Positions 22,710 to 36,523 of a stretch of DNA of 64,000 nt are shown here, piece by piece (the stretch's first letter is position 1; each line of letters starts with the position of its first letter). Source of the stretch: Cloeon dipterum (Eukaryota; Arthropoda; Insecta; Ephemeroptera; Baetidae); contig NC_088788.1 in NCBI RefSeq assembly GCF_949628265.1, positions 15,686,001-15,750,000 on the forward strand. Reading direction: 5' to 3'. The notes beneath the pieces are model-generated. The model saw nothing but the letters and a program-made list of their open reading frames with translations, made no database searches and had not been told where the DNA came from. The translations under genes were made by a program, and so were the position numbers.

Positions 22710-25700
22710 TCACATCTCCTCCAGTCCGCCCCCAGGAACACCGGCCTTCACCTTGTCCAGGATCGTGTTCACGTAGTCGGTTGTGTTTCCGGCGATGTGC
22801 ACCCCTGCTAATAGTGGGCAATTCAGAAGTTTGGCACATGAATATCAAAAACTCCGACAGACATTTCATTGTGATGCAAGTTTTTTTTTGTAATATGTTC
22901 TTGTTTGACCCCAGAATTATTGGATTGAGCTAGTAAAACGGGCAAAGGAATTTAATTTTTGACAGTGCCAATCGATCTCCGAGGGTCCAAATAGGTTTGG
23001 CAGCCTTATCACTTGATCAAAATTTTGACATGACGTGCTACAAATCTGGGGGAATGTTAAAACTGTGATTTTGGCGGTTTTTGGTTTGAACCTAGAAAAA
23101 AGAATACTGGCAAACTAATAGAGAACCGCTCGCTTCTCTGTTCTCTGCGTTGTTGTGGAACATTTTACTGGGTACTAATCAAAAACAGCCAAAATATTTT
23201 CAGTAACGTTTCCGCAGACTTACAAACACAAGTTTTGGCCGTTTTATTCGGCTGCCTAGCCTAATTATGCCCCCCAGCAATCGATTTAAATTCCCGTGAT
23301 ACGTTAAGATTCCCAGGTTTAAATAAGCGATCAAAAATGGTATGGTTGGACTTACATTTTTTTTTTTGTAATTTTTGAACGTTCTCTGAAATCTTCGTAT
23401 GTATTTCTTAGATTTTGAATTTGAATCAAGAAGTTGATATATTATTTCAACTTTGAAATACAATTCTTTTGTGGAAATAAAAAAAAATGGTAGGCATAAA
23501 ATATTACTCTGTGCCATTCTCCTTGTTTTCTCGACATTCCTGGCGATCTCCTCTCGGGCCTCAGCGGAATCGTTGCCATAGCTGGTGACCACCATGCTTT
23601 TTACTTGCTGAATGGCGGCTATTAAGCGTTCTGTAAAACAAATATAGTGATCGTTGAGTCAAAGCACGCTTATTTCCCACTAATACACAAACTGTCTCTC
23701 TATTTATTAATCAAAGAGGTAAAATAAATCATTAGATTTAACGAGAAATGTTTCCAATTTTGCTCTACCAGTTAAGAATAATTTAAAACAATATTTGCTT
23801 TTTTGCCTAAATTTATAGTGCTATTTCATTACAAGCCGTGCATCTTTACATTGGAGACTAATTTTCCTATTTTATGTTTTAAAATTTTAGCTACGGTCTA
23901 GTCTTCATTGTTATAGGTCTCTTGAGGGTAATTTTGAATATAAGCTATTTTCATTTTAGCACACTTACTGTGTTCTATCTCCAAGCCAAATAGCTTGATC
24001 TTGTTTGCCTCGTGCTGTGCTTTCTTCTTCAACCGGCACGCCCTGCAAAAAAATAACGCAGAGTCTAAATTCAAGGACAAATTCTACAGCACAATTGTTT
24101 AACATTTTTTACCAACGTCATATTAATTTTAATATATTGATAACAATGCATTTTTTATATAAAAACAAGAATTAAAAAAATGATAATTGTACCTTGAGGC
24201 CAGCTTGTTCTTTTCTTTCCTCGACTTGGGTCTGACCGTGACAGGGAGCTCACTAACCGGCGTCATGTCGTTGATGATCCTGCCAAGCTTGTCCAGTTCC
24301 TTGCCAATTGTGTTCAGTTTCTTTGGATTTGGTGTCAGGTCGTTGCCATCACCTTTCCTCGCCTTGCCACTGAAAAATTAATATTTTATAACGATGTATT
24401 TCCTCTAGAGAACAGCTTAAGGAAATCCTCATCTTACAAATCTGCAAATGAAAAAGGCAATCACAAAAAATAAAAAATAAATCGGTGATGCATTGAAAAA
24501 ATTAAATTCATTCAACAGGCTAGTATTTCTACCGTGAATAATTTTATTGTAAGTGTGTGTGCGCCATTTATTTTTAATTTATATTTTTTACGCAATAGGT
24601 GGGGGTTTGGTACCTGTGCTTGATGCCTCTGACGCTGCAGCTGGGGCTGAAGACGGGGTCGGTGACCTCATTAAGGTAGTGCGGGTCTTCCTGCTTGGTC
24701 TTGAGCACGAGCCGCTGTCCCTTGGGACCCTTGGCCTGCACGTTGTACTGCCAAAAATAGCGCTCCTTCTTTGAACCCTTAGGCCGCCCTCCGCGTCCAG
24801 AGCTGCCGCCCTCACCATCACTAGAGTCTGAAAAAATTGCATTAATTTTATTGATTAAATTAAATTGTAAATTTTAAATTCTTCGTTCAAATGGAAGGCA
24901 ACAATCTTGTCTACGTTTATTTACTTAAAAGAAAAATTATGTCACCTCCGTCAGAAGAAAAGTCGTCATAGTGGTCGCTGTCGTCCTCAGAGTCAAATCC
25001 CTCGTCGTGTGAGAGCTCGTGCGAGGCTGGACTGAGAACGCCACCAGTTGAGAGGGACGAGGTGGAGCCGGCCTCAACCAACGAGCCCGTCGAAAGGAGG
25101 TGCTGCCTAGGCTCTCGGCGCTGCCAGATCTGGTCGAAGCCCAGGTGCGTTGGCGCCGACGACGACAGACGCGACATGGACGACGTGCTGGGTCCGGCAG
25201 TCGAGGAAAGCACATTGAAACTGCCTGGACTCAGTTGACTCGAATGCTACAACATACGCGAAAAATTTACGCAACACTTTAATAATAAATCAGAAGGTAC
25301 GTTTTTAAGCAAAATAATTCAGGCTGCGTCTTTTGGTTTATTTCCTTTATTCCTTGTTATAGGTGGTTAGGCAATTTTTCAATCCATAGACAACAGTTTG
25401 GGAAAAAAGGTTTTTACAATTATTATAATTCAATTTCAAAGCAAATAAATTTTGACTGTAAGTTTGCAATTAATTTTTCCTTGTTCAATAATTGTTTTTT
25501 TTGCCATTAGTTGATTTCAGAAAAAAATGTGTTGCATGGCTTCGTGGAAAATTTAGTTTTTAGCTTTTAATGTTAATGGTTGGCAAATTCATGTAATATT
25601 TTCAAGAGTCTTGCAACTTTAATGCAAAAATATTTTTTCCGACATAATTTTCAATTTTATTAAAAACTGCGTCTGTTCTAGATTGAAAAAATACCTAAAT

Positions 25701-28391
25701 AATCATCATTCAATTTTCCAGAATGAAAAAACTTTTACGTAAAAAAACACTGAACTATCGTCACTAGTAAAAAATCTGGTGAAATGTATTGCAGGGAAAA
25801 TAATTTTATCCAACTCGTAATACCATTTTAAATTTAAATTGTGATTGCAATATAGAACAAATAAGTCTGAAGTCACAAAATTTGAGGTATTAAAAATGTA
25901 AATATTCTGGCAAATTAGTTGAAATTCCATGATTTGTGATCATAATAAGTTAATTAAATTATTGTAGCATGTGCCGATGTGCCAGAAAAAAAGCTTAAAA
26001 AATCTAGATGTGCAGTCCCAGTAATAATCAACCCGTAAATGAACGTTAAAAAAGCCTTGGTTAATAAATTTTGAAGTTGATTGAGTTATTTTTATATTGA
26101 ATAAATTGAAATCGAATATCAATATACCTGCAAAGAAATTCATAGATTTCATGCTTAAATATGCCTTAAAGTCATTTTTTTGCTGAACATACCCCTCTTC
26201 AAGAAAAGAAATTCATTGGTTAAAAAAATTAGTTATTCTATGGTAAATGGTAATTAAATTGTTTAAAAATTTCAAGCAAATCTACATTATCAAAAGGGGC
26301 GCATGTTTAATCATTTAAAAATTAACTAATTTATGCATGTACATATTTAAAATGAGCAATAATCAGTATTAATATAAAAAGTACACAAGAGACCAAAACT
26401 ACTTACTATTTTTGGAAAGCAGAATGAATTCCCAATTTTCGCATGTTGAAAATTACTTTTATTGTTCAAAAAGAACTCTCAATCCTCTTTAAGAGCTTCA
26501 AACTAATGTAAAATATCTGTTTCAAGGTTGTATGTGTATGAAAATAAATGGAAACCCATCATTTTTGGAAACATCCTTCAGACTCAGAAAATAAGAAAAA
26601 CTTAATTAACGTTAAATTAAAAAAAATGCATTTGATTTCTATGAGCTTTCTTCCTATATTAGATGAAATTGAAAACTTACATCGGGCTCGTTGCGTCGCA
26701 TGAGCAGCTCGTGGAGGGTGCTGTGCCTACCGGTGCTGCTATTCGAGGAGCCGGGTCGGGCAGGCGAGCGAGGAGACAATACGAGCGGTGTCTGCTGGCT
26801 CCCAGGACTGGGGATGCCGACGAACAGGTTCTGGCTGGCCGGCATGCTAGACGAGAGCTGCGTCATTTCCTTGAGGAAGTTCTGGCCATTCGAGGAGGGA
26901 AAGGAGGCTGTCTGCGAGTTTGAGTCGGTGATGGAGCCTAGGAGCGCCGAGTCATCTGGAAGGATGAGGTCGTCGAAGCTAAGGTCCTCCAGCAGGGTCT
27001 CGTCGTTGGCGTTCAGCTCCGCCAAGGTGGGGCCCTGAATCAAGTCCGCTTTGTCAACCTTGAAAAGCGCGGACAAAATAATAGAATCGTGTGTGACAAA
27101 TCATAGTTAAAACCACTACTTAATGCAAAAATCAAACTCTACGAGAACTGTGTATTCGTTTAAGGAAAAATAAAAGCCGTACCTGCAGAATGTCGTCCTC
27201 CTCGTCCATCTTGAAGGTGCTGTCGTGGCACATGGACACCCAGACAGACGGCCCGACCGGATTAGAGTCCAAATTGAAGTTTCCGGTCACGGCCTGTGTA
27301 AGGGAAATGTCCTGGTTCGACAATATGTGTCCTACGAATTATTAAATCATACCTAAATTAGAAACAAAATAAATCTGGTTGAATCACTAAATTGAAACTA
27401 GAGTGGTTATCGCTCTTTGTCAAACAAACTTGTTTTTCTGTTTCGAATAAACTCTGATTTTCAATCAAATACAAATAGAGATTGCTGGAGAAAATTATTT
27501 AATTCCAAGATCGTCAACCTTATAATTTTAATGAATGAACCTACTTTACTAAATTTTTCAACACTAAATCTTAAAAGCATTAAATTGAAAAACTTTGAGG
27601 CTTTTCAATAATGCATACATACAATCTTAGAGACATGAAATGTGGTGTTTAAGAAAAATAAAAAATAACATGTGGACAGTTATTTGGGGAAACGCTGCAA
27701 ATTATTGATTTCGATTATGTAACTTTAAAATAATAAAAAGTCGAGAAATATTGGCATATAAATCCCTCTTGACAATACGAATCGATTGGTGAGACATTTT
27801 TTACTTTCTAAAATACATATTCATTTTTACATGTAAGTCACTTTCTGGCTAAAACATCATTGTATAATTTGAAAAACATAAATTTATTCTGCAATAATAA
27901 ATTATACAAAATTTGTCGTATCACAAATATTTTTGACAGAAAGAAATAGATTAATCATTTGTCTTTTAAATTTATGATACTTGATAGAAACATTTCATAG
28001 AAAATTTTCTTCTCATTTCATGAAAGTGTCTACATGTCTGATGCTTTTTTGAAGATATGCGGCGTTTCCTTGTTAGAGATACGAGAAAAAAAATGAATGC
28101 CTTATTTTCAAGAAAAAAACTGCTCTTCGAACGTTTTGAAAAAAATTGTTATTGGGACTGACCAGGGTGGGCGTTGTTGGCGTTGCCTAGGCTGGGCAGG
28201 GCGCCAAGCATCAGCGCCTCATCGAGGTCGTAGTTGAACTCAATGCCCCTGGTGGCGCCACCGCGCCGGTTCGGGATTGGCAGCCCCAAAGGGTTGTTGG
28301 CCCCCTGCGAGTCCATCGCGCTGCCGGGCTCCTGCTTTATTGGCGAGTTCAGGAAGAACATTTCGCCACCCCCGTACATGGGGTCCGCCAT
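22710..28391 (-). CDS. REPTOR: REPTOR / CREBRF-type bZIP transcription factor
   Basis: Orthologue of vertebrate CREBRF and Drosophila REPTOR, a nuclear bZIP activator held inactive by TORC1 and released on starvation. Nine minus-strand exons: 28391-28163, 27331-27183, 27058-26681, 25246-24946, 24827-24614, 24369-24193, 24042-23969, 23630-23508, 22804-22710. They join in phase to 579 residues. The N-terminal half is disordered and Ser-rich, with a PTLAELN motif like the PTLAQLN of CREBRF. An acidic stretch ([17 protein letters not shown]) follows. The [15 protein letters not shown] block precedes DLTPNPKK (434-441) and [18 protein letters not shown]. The basic region is at 473-492, with the [15 protein letters not shown] core. 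The end ([15 protein letters not shown]) also matches the family. The ATG at 28391 falls exactly at an acceptor, so coding may begin further upstream. TORC1 control is family knowledge, not visible here. Confidence 0.93.
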
Positions 28392-30482
28392 CTGGAGAAC
28401 AATAGTTATAAAATTAAGTTGTTTTTCTTAATTGCCACATGGTTTAAAAGAAATTTCTTAAATTTTGCTTTAAAACAATTGTCGTTCAGCTCCAAATCAA
28501 AATTTTAGAATTTTGATCAATTTTTAATTATTTTAACCCAGTTGAGACGTTGTAGATATTGGTATTTTTTTAAACCGGAATGATTTGATAAATAGGGAAA
28601 CTTCTGAGAAATTTAAATGGAAAATGTGGTCTTCCGCGTCTGTCCTGATTTTTACCTCAATGGGCCTCTTCCTGTGCGGTTAAAATTCGGTTCCTGAAGG
28701 AATTCACACGCACGCGACAGCAAGGTGTTACTCAATCTGTGGCCCTCAATAATCGAGCTGATAACCAAGGCTCCAAAGATAACAAAGCGACCGTCGGTTT
28801 TCTCTTAGTGGTGTTTGAAAACAGCTGATTGTGGCCCCCTTTCATGGCAGCTTGTAATCGAGTTATTGACAAATTCGATTTTCGATTTCCTCGACTCAAG
28901 TAGAGCACCAATTTGATAAAGAGGCATCGAAATTGATTCATTTTATCATTAGATGATAGAAAATTGAAAGTTAAGTTGCTCAGTCATAGTTGAATTTCAA
29001 CAAGACTGTGAGAATAGAAGCTGTGAAGAAAATATTTACGAAATTTAATTCAAAATTATTATCTGAATCAGAGCTTATCTTGAATTATCAATAAATTCAA
29101 TATTAATATTTGTCTACGATTTTGTCAGTAGATCTAATTAATTTTTTAGGTGTATTCGGTGCATTAAGCATACTAAAACAATCTATCCAATTTAAAAAAT
29201 GGGATTTCAATTTATTTTAGAATCAATGAATATACAAAATTTAGGGTCATGTTGGACAATCCAATATTTTAAACAGGACTTGATAATGATATTGGTGCAG
29301 ATGCGAAAGGTGAAGGGGAGCTCAACAATCAATTGAAAGTCGTAGTTTAGAAAGTGGCCGTTCTCTTTGAATCTCGATTAAGTTCAGTTGAGTAAGGTGG
29401 ACATCAGATAAAAAATTTCTGATTTTAAATAACAAAACTCCTCCACTGTATTAAGCAATTTAGATTGCAAAAATAATGGACCTATTTATAGAAAAATTAA
29501 ACTGTTTGCTAAAATATCAACTCCTCGCAGAAGGTGAAGGTCATTCAAATTTTTTTTTAACCCTTTGGTCCACGGGAACGGAGTGCAAACACTTGGCATT
29601 GAAATGTAGGGGGTTTCAACGCGTAGGAGGGGTGGGAGGAGGTGATTCACCCCGAGCTGGCGGATTTTCGTAGTCTCTTTTTGCTTTGGCGAAACGCGTG
29701 AGTGTGTCGGCTGGCGGGGCATTTCCAAACAAACAAGAATTGTGTGTATGTAGTAGTGCGAGTCATCGTCGGTCGGTTGGGTCGGTCAGCAGACTCGCGC
29801 ACTCACTCACTCGGCATCGAAAATAAGAAGAGATTTCTGGCGTGTTTACCCGCAGCGCGAGCTTTAAATACGTACTTAATCGGTCGGTCGGTCGGAGGCA
29901 GAGGGGCCGTGTTGCTTGGATGGTCGATAACTGCTGGCGCGCGCGCTATTTTTAGTGAGCCCCACTCCGTCAGGTTGGCAACGGAGTCCCTGGGCTGAGT
30001 GAGCGAGCGAGCGCTGCTGGCTGCCTGGTGTAAACAAAGCAAGCGAACTGAATATCGCTGCTTCATCGCCAATTGTGGCAACAACGCCAGCCAGCCGCAC
30101 TGACAGCCCCCGAACAGGGCCCCCGCGGGGCCTGTGCCACCCCCAAGCCGTGACAAGGGCTGGGGGCGGCACCTGCACGCGGGGGACTACCCCAAGCACG
30201 CCGACCTGCCACTTCCTGTTTACGCTCTCGCTCGTTCGCACATGTTCACCCACCCAAACACCACCGCGCCCACGCGACAATTGATTTTCCGCGTGTATGA
30301 TTCTGGGAAACGCTGCGAAAACATGATGAAGGAACCACGATAACAATAATAAAGGCTGCATCAGAGCCACAGCGTTTATTACATAATCGTTGCTGGGCAC
30401 GCTGCAATCGATAATGCATTTACTCTACCCTGACTCGATTGAATTCGTTTTATGAAAATACATACAAAAATTAGAGGCTCAC

Positions 30483-30570
30483 CCTGGAGGGCTCGAGGTC
30501 TTCTTCGATTATGATGTCCAGCCTTTCCGGGGTGGAAGTCTTCCTAATCACGTGTGAGTGTTGAGCGCGG
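30483..30570 (-). other. REPTOR: Probable upstream exon of REPTOR (5' UTR or N-terminal coding)
   Basis: On the minus strand a frame reading STPERLDIIIEEDLEPSR runs into a strong donor (AGG|GTGAGC, exon end 30483). It joins in phase to the acceptor directly before the ATG at 28391. The acidic, low-redundancy reading looks coding, but it has no in-frame ATG before the upstream TAG at about 30645. If it is translated, a further upstream exon or an internal acceptor is needed. The left (5') limit given here is arbitrary. The alternative is a 5' UTR exon that is open by chance. Confidence 0.45.
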
Positions 30571-31245
30571 GTCTCTGTATCCGTGTGTGTGTTGTGTATC
30601 AACAAAGGCGAGCGAGCGGAGAGAGAGGATGATGCAAGTGGTGCCTAGAAACTGCAGCGGACGCAGCGCTGGGAGGCGTGTGGTTGGTCGACTGCTGCAA
30701 ACGATGCTGCAACGATTCACATGCTCCTACACTCGCTTCGGCGGATGACAAGCGCTGGGCCGCGCGAATTCGAGTGCGATTTGGCCGGAATCAACTGGAT
30801 TCAGCCGCCTCGGCAGCGTATTATTCACTCGGACGAGGAAATTACTACACTAAAGGTCACATGAGAAGAAAAAGATCAATCGCGTTTCGTTCAGCAACGA
30901 GGCCCCGTAGTTCGGACCAATCACAGCTCGTCTCCCCTCGCAGCAGGCCAATCACGGCGTTTGTTGTTGTCGCCTCCCCTCCCGCTGATCGCGTGTTGTC
31001 GACTCAAAATACTGCCCTTTCCACCGCTCGACCAGCCATGTAGAAATTTCTCTCTTGTTTTTATCGCGCGCGCTCTCTCTCCCTCTAGCCAGCTCGTGCA
31101 ATTCATTTTGTTTATTAATGTTTATTTACGAATTTCCTCCACGAATTTCGCATTCTGCCCCCCTTTTCGGCTGTCGAGGAAGGGGGCTCTTTGCAGCTGC
31201 CTGCCCTCGGAGGTAGGGCCAAAGTTTGCCAACAAACACCTCGCA

Positions 31246-31271
31246 TGACGTCAAAAGGGGCCGTGACGTCA
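31246..31271. promoter_or_regulatory. Two perfect CRE palindromes
   Basis: TGACGTCA occurs at 31246-31253 and again at 31264-31271, 18 bp apart, in the CpG-rich region about 0.8 kb upstream of the probable first REPTOR exon. CREs are bound by CREB/ATF-type bZIP dimers. That REPTOR or its partner binds here is only an inference. Confidence 0.6.
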
Positions 31272-34200
31272 GCGCAACGCTCTTCCTTCCTCCTCTCTCG
31301 CGGGCCACGTGAATTCACAGCATTCAACTCCTTCGAGAAGTAACTGAACGGCTGGCGGCTGGCAAAATACAAACAACTACGATGGAGGGGGATGCGGATC
31401 TTAAAGAATTTTTATTTTATCTTCTTACTGCCCAGGGCGGCTGAGCTCCTTTCAAAAAAAATTTCGAGCATTTTCCTCATCGCGTTCGTTTGTATAGGAG
31501 GCGGAAAAGAAGATGTTATTGCACGGCGTGGCGCGGCCAACAAAACAATATAATCTTGCTGTCCTTGAGCCACGTGCATAATTGCAAGTGCAAACACTCC
31601 GCCCGCCTCCGCTGCCGAGTTATCGCACACTGCTCCCTCCCTTGTTGTGTTTGTATTCAAGCAGCTCTCTCCTCGGGGACCCCGCATGTCGGCACCAGCA
31701 GTCAGGGTTACCAAGCGTCTCAAAGGCCCTGAGGGCGGGGGTTTCCTTTTCCTCACACCGTCCGATTGGGAAAAAGCGGACGATGGGCAACCCTGATTTG
31801 ATATAATGGGATGGGATAGGATAAAATTGTGTGGGTCGGCGAGTGTTGCAGCGCCTTGCGACATGCACGCCCCCTCCCCCTCCCCGCTGGCGGCTATTTG
31901 ATCGTGGAAGAGTGCAACAGGAGTCGTGTTGCAGTTGCAGTGGAAGTTTTCCGCTGACTGAGACGAGATGTAGAGTTGAACAACTCGGCGTTTATTGTTA
32001 GAAGCGGTTGGAAGTTAGAATGTTAGTGGTGTATAGAGAGAGAAAATGCATAATTTCCGGACTCGCCAACCGCAAGGAGTGAGTTGCTTGCGAAATAATT
32101 CCTATTACATGCGCCGTCTCTTTATTCATCACAATATAACGTCCCGATGAGCAATGCCGCGGTATTCCAAGGTCTTTGATCCAATTTCGAAAGGGAATTC
32201 CCCCCATTTCGAATTCTAGGCTTTTGGATGGTGAAATCAGGAGGGTTGAGAATTTATAATAAAGACAGTCGACTTTTTTCTTCGTGCATTTAAGCACCAA
32301 GTGAGAAAAATGAATTTCGCAATTTTTAGACTTCTGACAATGAGCCCCACTTAAAGTCGTCCAAATCAACCTTGAAGTCACCTCAAAGCCTAATAAACTT
32401 TTGCTCAAAATCGTTCACTCGTCTCGTGAGATATTATATTTAATCTTATCCCCCCGAAAATCATATTTTTACTTCTCCAGCATTAAACTCTTGAAATAGA
32501 AAGTCGCGGTGGCTAAATAACTATCCATCATATTAAATAAAAAATCAACCTTTATTGAAAAGCTGATTCTAAGAGACAATTTTCATGAAAATTAATTTTT
32601 AAATTGGTCTCGTTGAGCTATAGTCAGCAGCATTAAGGTTGTACAGGGCTGGAGCAAAATAGTTGAAGGACTATGATAATATTCTCTATACATATTCTAA
32701 ATTTTAACTAGGAATATCGAAATTCCTCGAGTAAACCACTTTTTTGGAGATAAATAAACAGGCATTAACTTAAAACATGATTTTTGATCAGAAAATAGGC
32801 CTCAAATTTAAATTTAAAAATGCTTAATATTTTTAAAAAAACCTTTCTAAATGCCAACCCTAAAAAATCAGGTTTGCATCTGTTGCTCGTTTCATGACGG
32901 AAGCCGCGGGGAAAGCAACATAGAGCAAAGTGCTGGCGTGTGCTGATAAGGCGATAACAGCAAGTTTCCAGCAGAAAATAAATAATAATGAGTCAGCCAT
33001 CGAGCCATTGATGATGATGCTTGCAAAAGACGCGTGCGTCGTCGGCAGGTGTGCGAAATTCCACCTTGTCGGCTTGCACGCGGATATTATTGCCGCGCTG
33101 CTGTTGTCGTCCGAGCGGATCGGAACGCATTAGATAAATCAACGGACTTGTATAATGTCGTTGTTCTCAGAATCAAGATAATCAAAATCAATAAGTCTCG
33201 GGTGGGTATTTTGTTTTGCTTGCGCGCAGGCAGCGCGACTTGCGTCATTCGACGCCAGCCTGCCAGCCTCACTCTCCTCTCCGCCGTGGCGTGAGAGCAG
33301 AGAGAGATGCTTTGGCGAGAGAGCGTAAAAGAAATCTGGCCACGCCGATGGGGGACAATTCCTTGTTATGAGCCCGACACACAACAGCCTGTGACATCCG
33401 ACCCACGCTGGCAGCAGTGGCGTCGCACCCCTTCTATACTCGGACACGTCGGAAAAAATTGCGTCTCAAAAACGGCACCTAGCTAGGAAAACCCTAGATC
33501 ACTGATAACCGAAATAAAAAATTATGAAAAATATAAAATGACGAATGATTTCATTTAAAAATTCTGAACATTATTATTCATGCAATTTTACAAAGGGAGA
33601 AGAAGATTAAAAAATATTTGGCTTTTCACTCGTAAAAACTTTTGAGCATTTAATTTTAAATTGAGCTTAACCGATCTGAAAAATATGCTGATGTTTGGAG
33701 TTTGGAGGCAGATCAAACTATCCAAATTCTTGTATTTTCATTCGAGGTGAGTGAGTTTATTTTTTTAGTAATATATGAAATTTTCAGTATACAAATTATT
33801 TCCAAGGTCAAGTTTGAATATACTTTGTCTTTGTCTCAGCATACTTAAATTTCAGTATATTTTTACTTGAAACTAAAGAAATTCCCTTTAAAAAAACGTA
33901 TGTTTTTTTAATTTCGCTTCCTTTTCTGGTTCAATTCTGCATTGTTTAACCACACAAGAAATCGAAATAACGCCACTGCGGTCGACAATTTGCATAATAT
34001 AGAACACTCGACCGATTCTGATTCTCTTGTAAGCAGCACGGCGGCGTCATTCGTGCCGTAATATCGGGGGCTACACCCTACACTATACACTAAAGAGACG
34101 CTTGCGGAGGAAAAATTTGCACTCTGCCGAAGAGCGAAGCGGAAACCTGAAAAGTGCAGAATTTTATTTTCGAAATAAACAGCAGGTGCTGCTCGTTCTA

Positions 34201-35639
34201 TAACGTATAGCGCGCGCTTTTCTTGTGTTGCCTCTGCTCTTTTTCTCGAAATTTCATTATGACTCGCTTTATTCTCTTCTTGCTCTCGCCAATTTGCAAA
34301 TCAAATTAAACCTTTTCTGTTATACATTTAAATTTTCGGGGATGCACGTTGTGAAATCGCGAATAATACTTAACTTGATTATACAGCTGGGGCTCAATAA
34401 AAAATAGTGCGGCGCCAGCCGCTTTGGAATGCAAGGATCTGCGAGCGGAATAATTGGTTCGAACAGCGCAATTTCGGCCGCGCAGCGCGGATCAAGATAG
34501 AGAGAGCTAGCTTGGCGAAAAGCAGACGACCTTGACCATGATCAAGTGCCAAATCCTTCTACACCGTTCATTTCTTCAACCATGAACACACCTTCTTTTT
34601 TACAGGTGGCACCGATTTTTTCATACGATGAAACATCAAGATTTAAAGCTGATAAAATAAAATAAAAAACAACATTATCTTCATGGCAGCAATGGATAAC
34701 GAGTTATAAAATAAGTCGTAGTTCCTTTAAGAAAATCAATGAAAGCACGATCGAGTGCGATTTAATAAGTTCTCTGATTATTTTCACAACATGTTTAGAC
34801 TTTGATATTGCGAGAGAGAAAAAATTAGGTCTCAATTGGTGTGACAAAATACAATGCCCGAATCACGTTTCTCGATTGGAGCGTGCATGCGTACCATCGC
34901 ACCGAGTATTCTGGGTCAGTGCTGTGAGAGTGTTTATTTATAATTTTATTGGATGAGAGCGAGAGAAGCGATCAATACACGTGTTTGCACACAATCACAA
35001 TATCGCGGCGTGCGTGTGTGCCACGCGTGTATGCGCGTGGAGAAAACGATTCCATTCTGCGGGTAGCCGTGCGAAAGCGCGGAGGCCTTTTATTATGCCC
35101 GCTCATCCGCAAAAATAACAGGACTTAACACCGCAGCAAACAATTTTATTTGACTTATTTCGCGCCTCTGGCGGCCAAATTCCACGCTGATAGTTTTTTA
35201 CCGTCGCCACCTAGCGTGCCAACCGGGAACTATTAACCCCAAACAGAACTACCAACTTGATATGAATCGCGGGAAAATGTTTTAACAGGAAGTTTTGTTA
35301 CTTCCAAAGCTAAAGCCAAATTTGACAGTTTCCTGCTGATCACATTTGGACCTCGATGATCTAGCCTCGCACACCAGCAATACGTCACGTGGTAGCGGCA
35401 AGATTGCGCATCACTCAACAAACACAAGTTTTAATTGTTAAATTGATTGTTGCCTTTTACTTGCAAGAAACGGAAATTCGCATTTGGTTTTTGTTGAGCC
35501 ATGCGCAATTTTTCCGCTACCATACGACGAATTAAACCACAGCCCCTGGAGTGTCGCGCGTATGCAACCAGCGCGCCTCGTGTGAGCAGCGCGTGGCATA
35601 CATTTTCTACAATAAAGTCTCTGCAGATGCGAAAAGAGC

Positions 35640-35830
35640 TATATAATAGGGGCCGCATGTAGGCGTTGAATAAAGAATGTAGCTCCACTTCTTTTGGAAG
35701 AAAACTTTAGGAATGCAGAAATTCTACTTATTCGTTCACAATCCCAAGAATTTTGGACTCTAGCCTCTAGCTCACAATTTGCTGATTGCGGCTAGAGCAG
35801 ACTGCGTTGGCTGAACCTTTTCGCGGTCTG
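35640..35830 (+). promoter_or_regulatory. Possible promoter and 5' UTR exon for the membrane-protein gene
   Basis: TATATAAT at 35640-35647 is followed by about 160 bp ending in a consensus donor (GGTCTG|GTGAGT, at 35830/35831). The next gene's ATG lies 4 bases after an acceptor (36520), so an upstream non-coding exon is required, and this is the best candidate I see. No clear initiator lies at the expected distance, so confidence is low. Confidence 0.35.
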
Positions 35831-36523
35831 GTGAGTATGGTTAAATAAGATTAGATCCACTAGGGTGCTTTTAATCTTATTTTTGTGTGTTTCAATATTA
35901 AGTTAAATTTGAAATTTAAAAATGCAACCAACATGTTTATTTTTTAGAGTCTTTGCAGATAAATTTTCTTTTTTAACAGGTAGGAAAGAATAAAGTTACT
36001 AGTTAATTCTCCACTTAACGATAAAATTAATCATCTTTCACAGTCAAAATTTGAATGAAAATATGAGGAATGACATTCTAAACAACAAAACCGTTTTGAG
36101 AAATTTGAAAAAAAAATTAAAGCCTGGAATAATTGACAGAGAGATGAAACAATAATTTTTACTGATCATTTTCGAGATTGCTGTAAATTTGAATGATTTC
36201 AATTTGTATTCTAAAAAAACACCACATCCTGCGTACTATTAAAAATTTAATGTTGAATTTTTCCTTAATAGCGGCTTTTGAAATTTTCTCTATTAAATAT
36301 TTGAAAAGATTTTTGGAGCTTTTTTATAAGAATTTCTGGAAAGCAGGCAAATATGGAATTCCATAAAAGATTGTCAATAATTTATGATCCCAAACAGAAA
36401 TCTTCCCTGAATGTATTCGAACGTGAAACTTCACAATTGATCAAATTGCTGTAATATTTGACAAGCAAAATGCTGTGAGTGAGAGAGTTTTTAAGTAAAA
36501 TAATATTTTCTCGCATTTTAGAA

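Larger units (their letters stand above)
28392..36523. other. REPTOR upstream/promoter region and intergenic space
   Basis: About 8 kb holds no confident coding sequence apart from the probable REPTOR exon ending at 30483. From about 29.6 to 31.9 kb the sequence is GC- and CpG-rich, unlike its AT-rich flanks, with two CRE palindromes (31246-31271) and CACGTG boxes (30549, 31306, 31571). I take this as the REPTOR promoter area. From 32 to 35.6 kb it is mixed, with GA/TC-rich patches and no recognisable gene. Open frames of 100-174 codons in the CpG-rich part have no family features and follow from high GC. Confidence 0.5.

Noticed and set aside
29803-30400. Overlapping minus-strand frames of 117 and 174 codons
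   Set aside because: They lie in the CpG-rich REPTOR upstream region, are rich in Arg/Pro/Ala from GC bias, and read in more than one frame.
31412-31864. 150-codon minus-strand frame
   Set aside because: No family resemblance and no splice or start context; overlapping frames are equally open.
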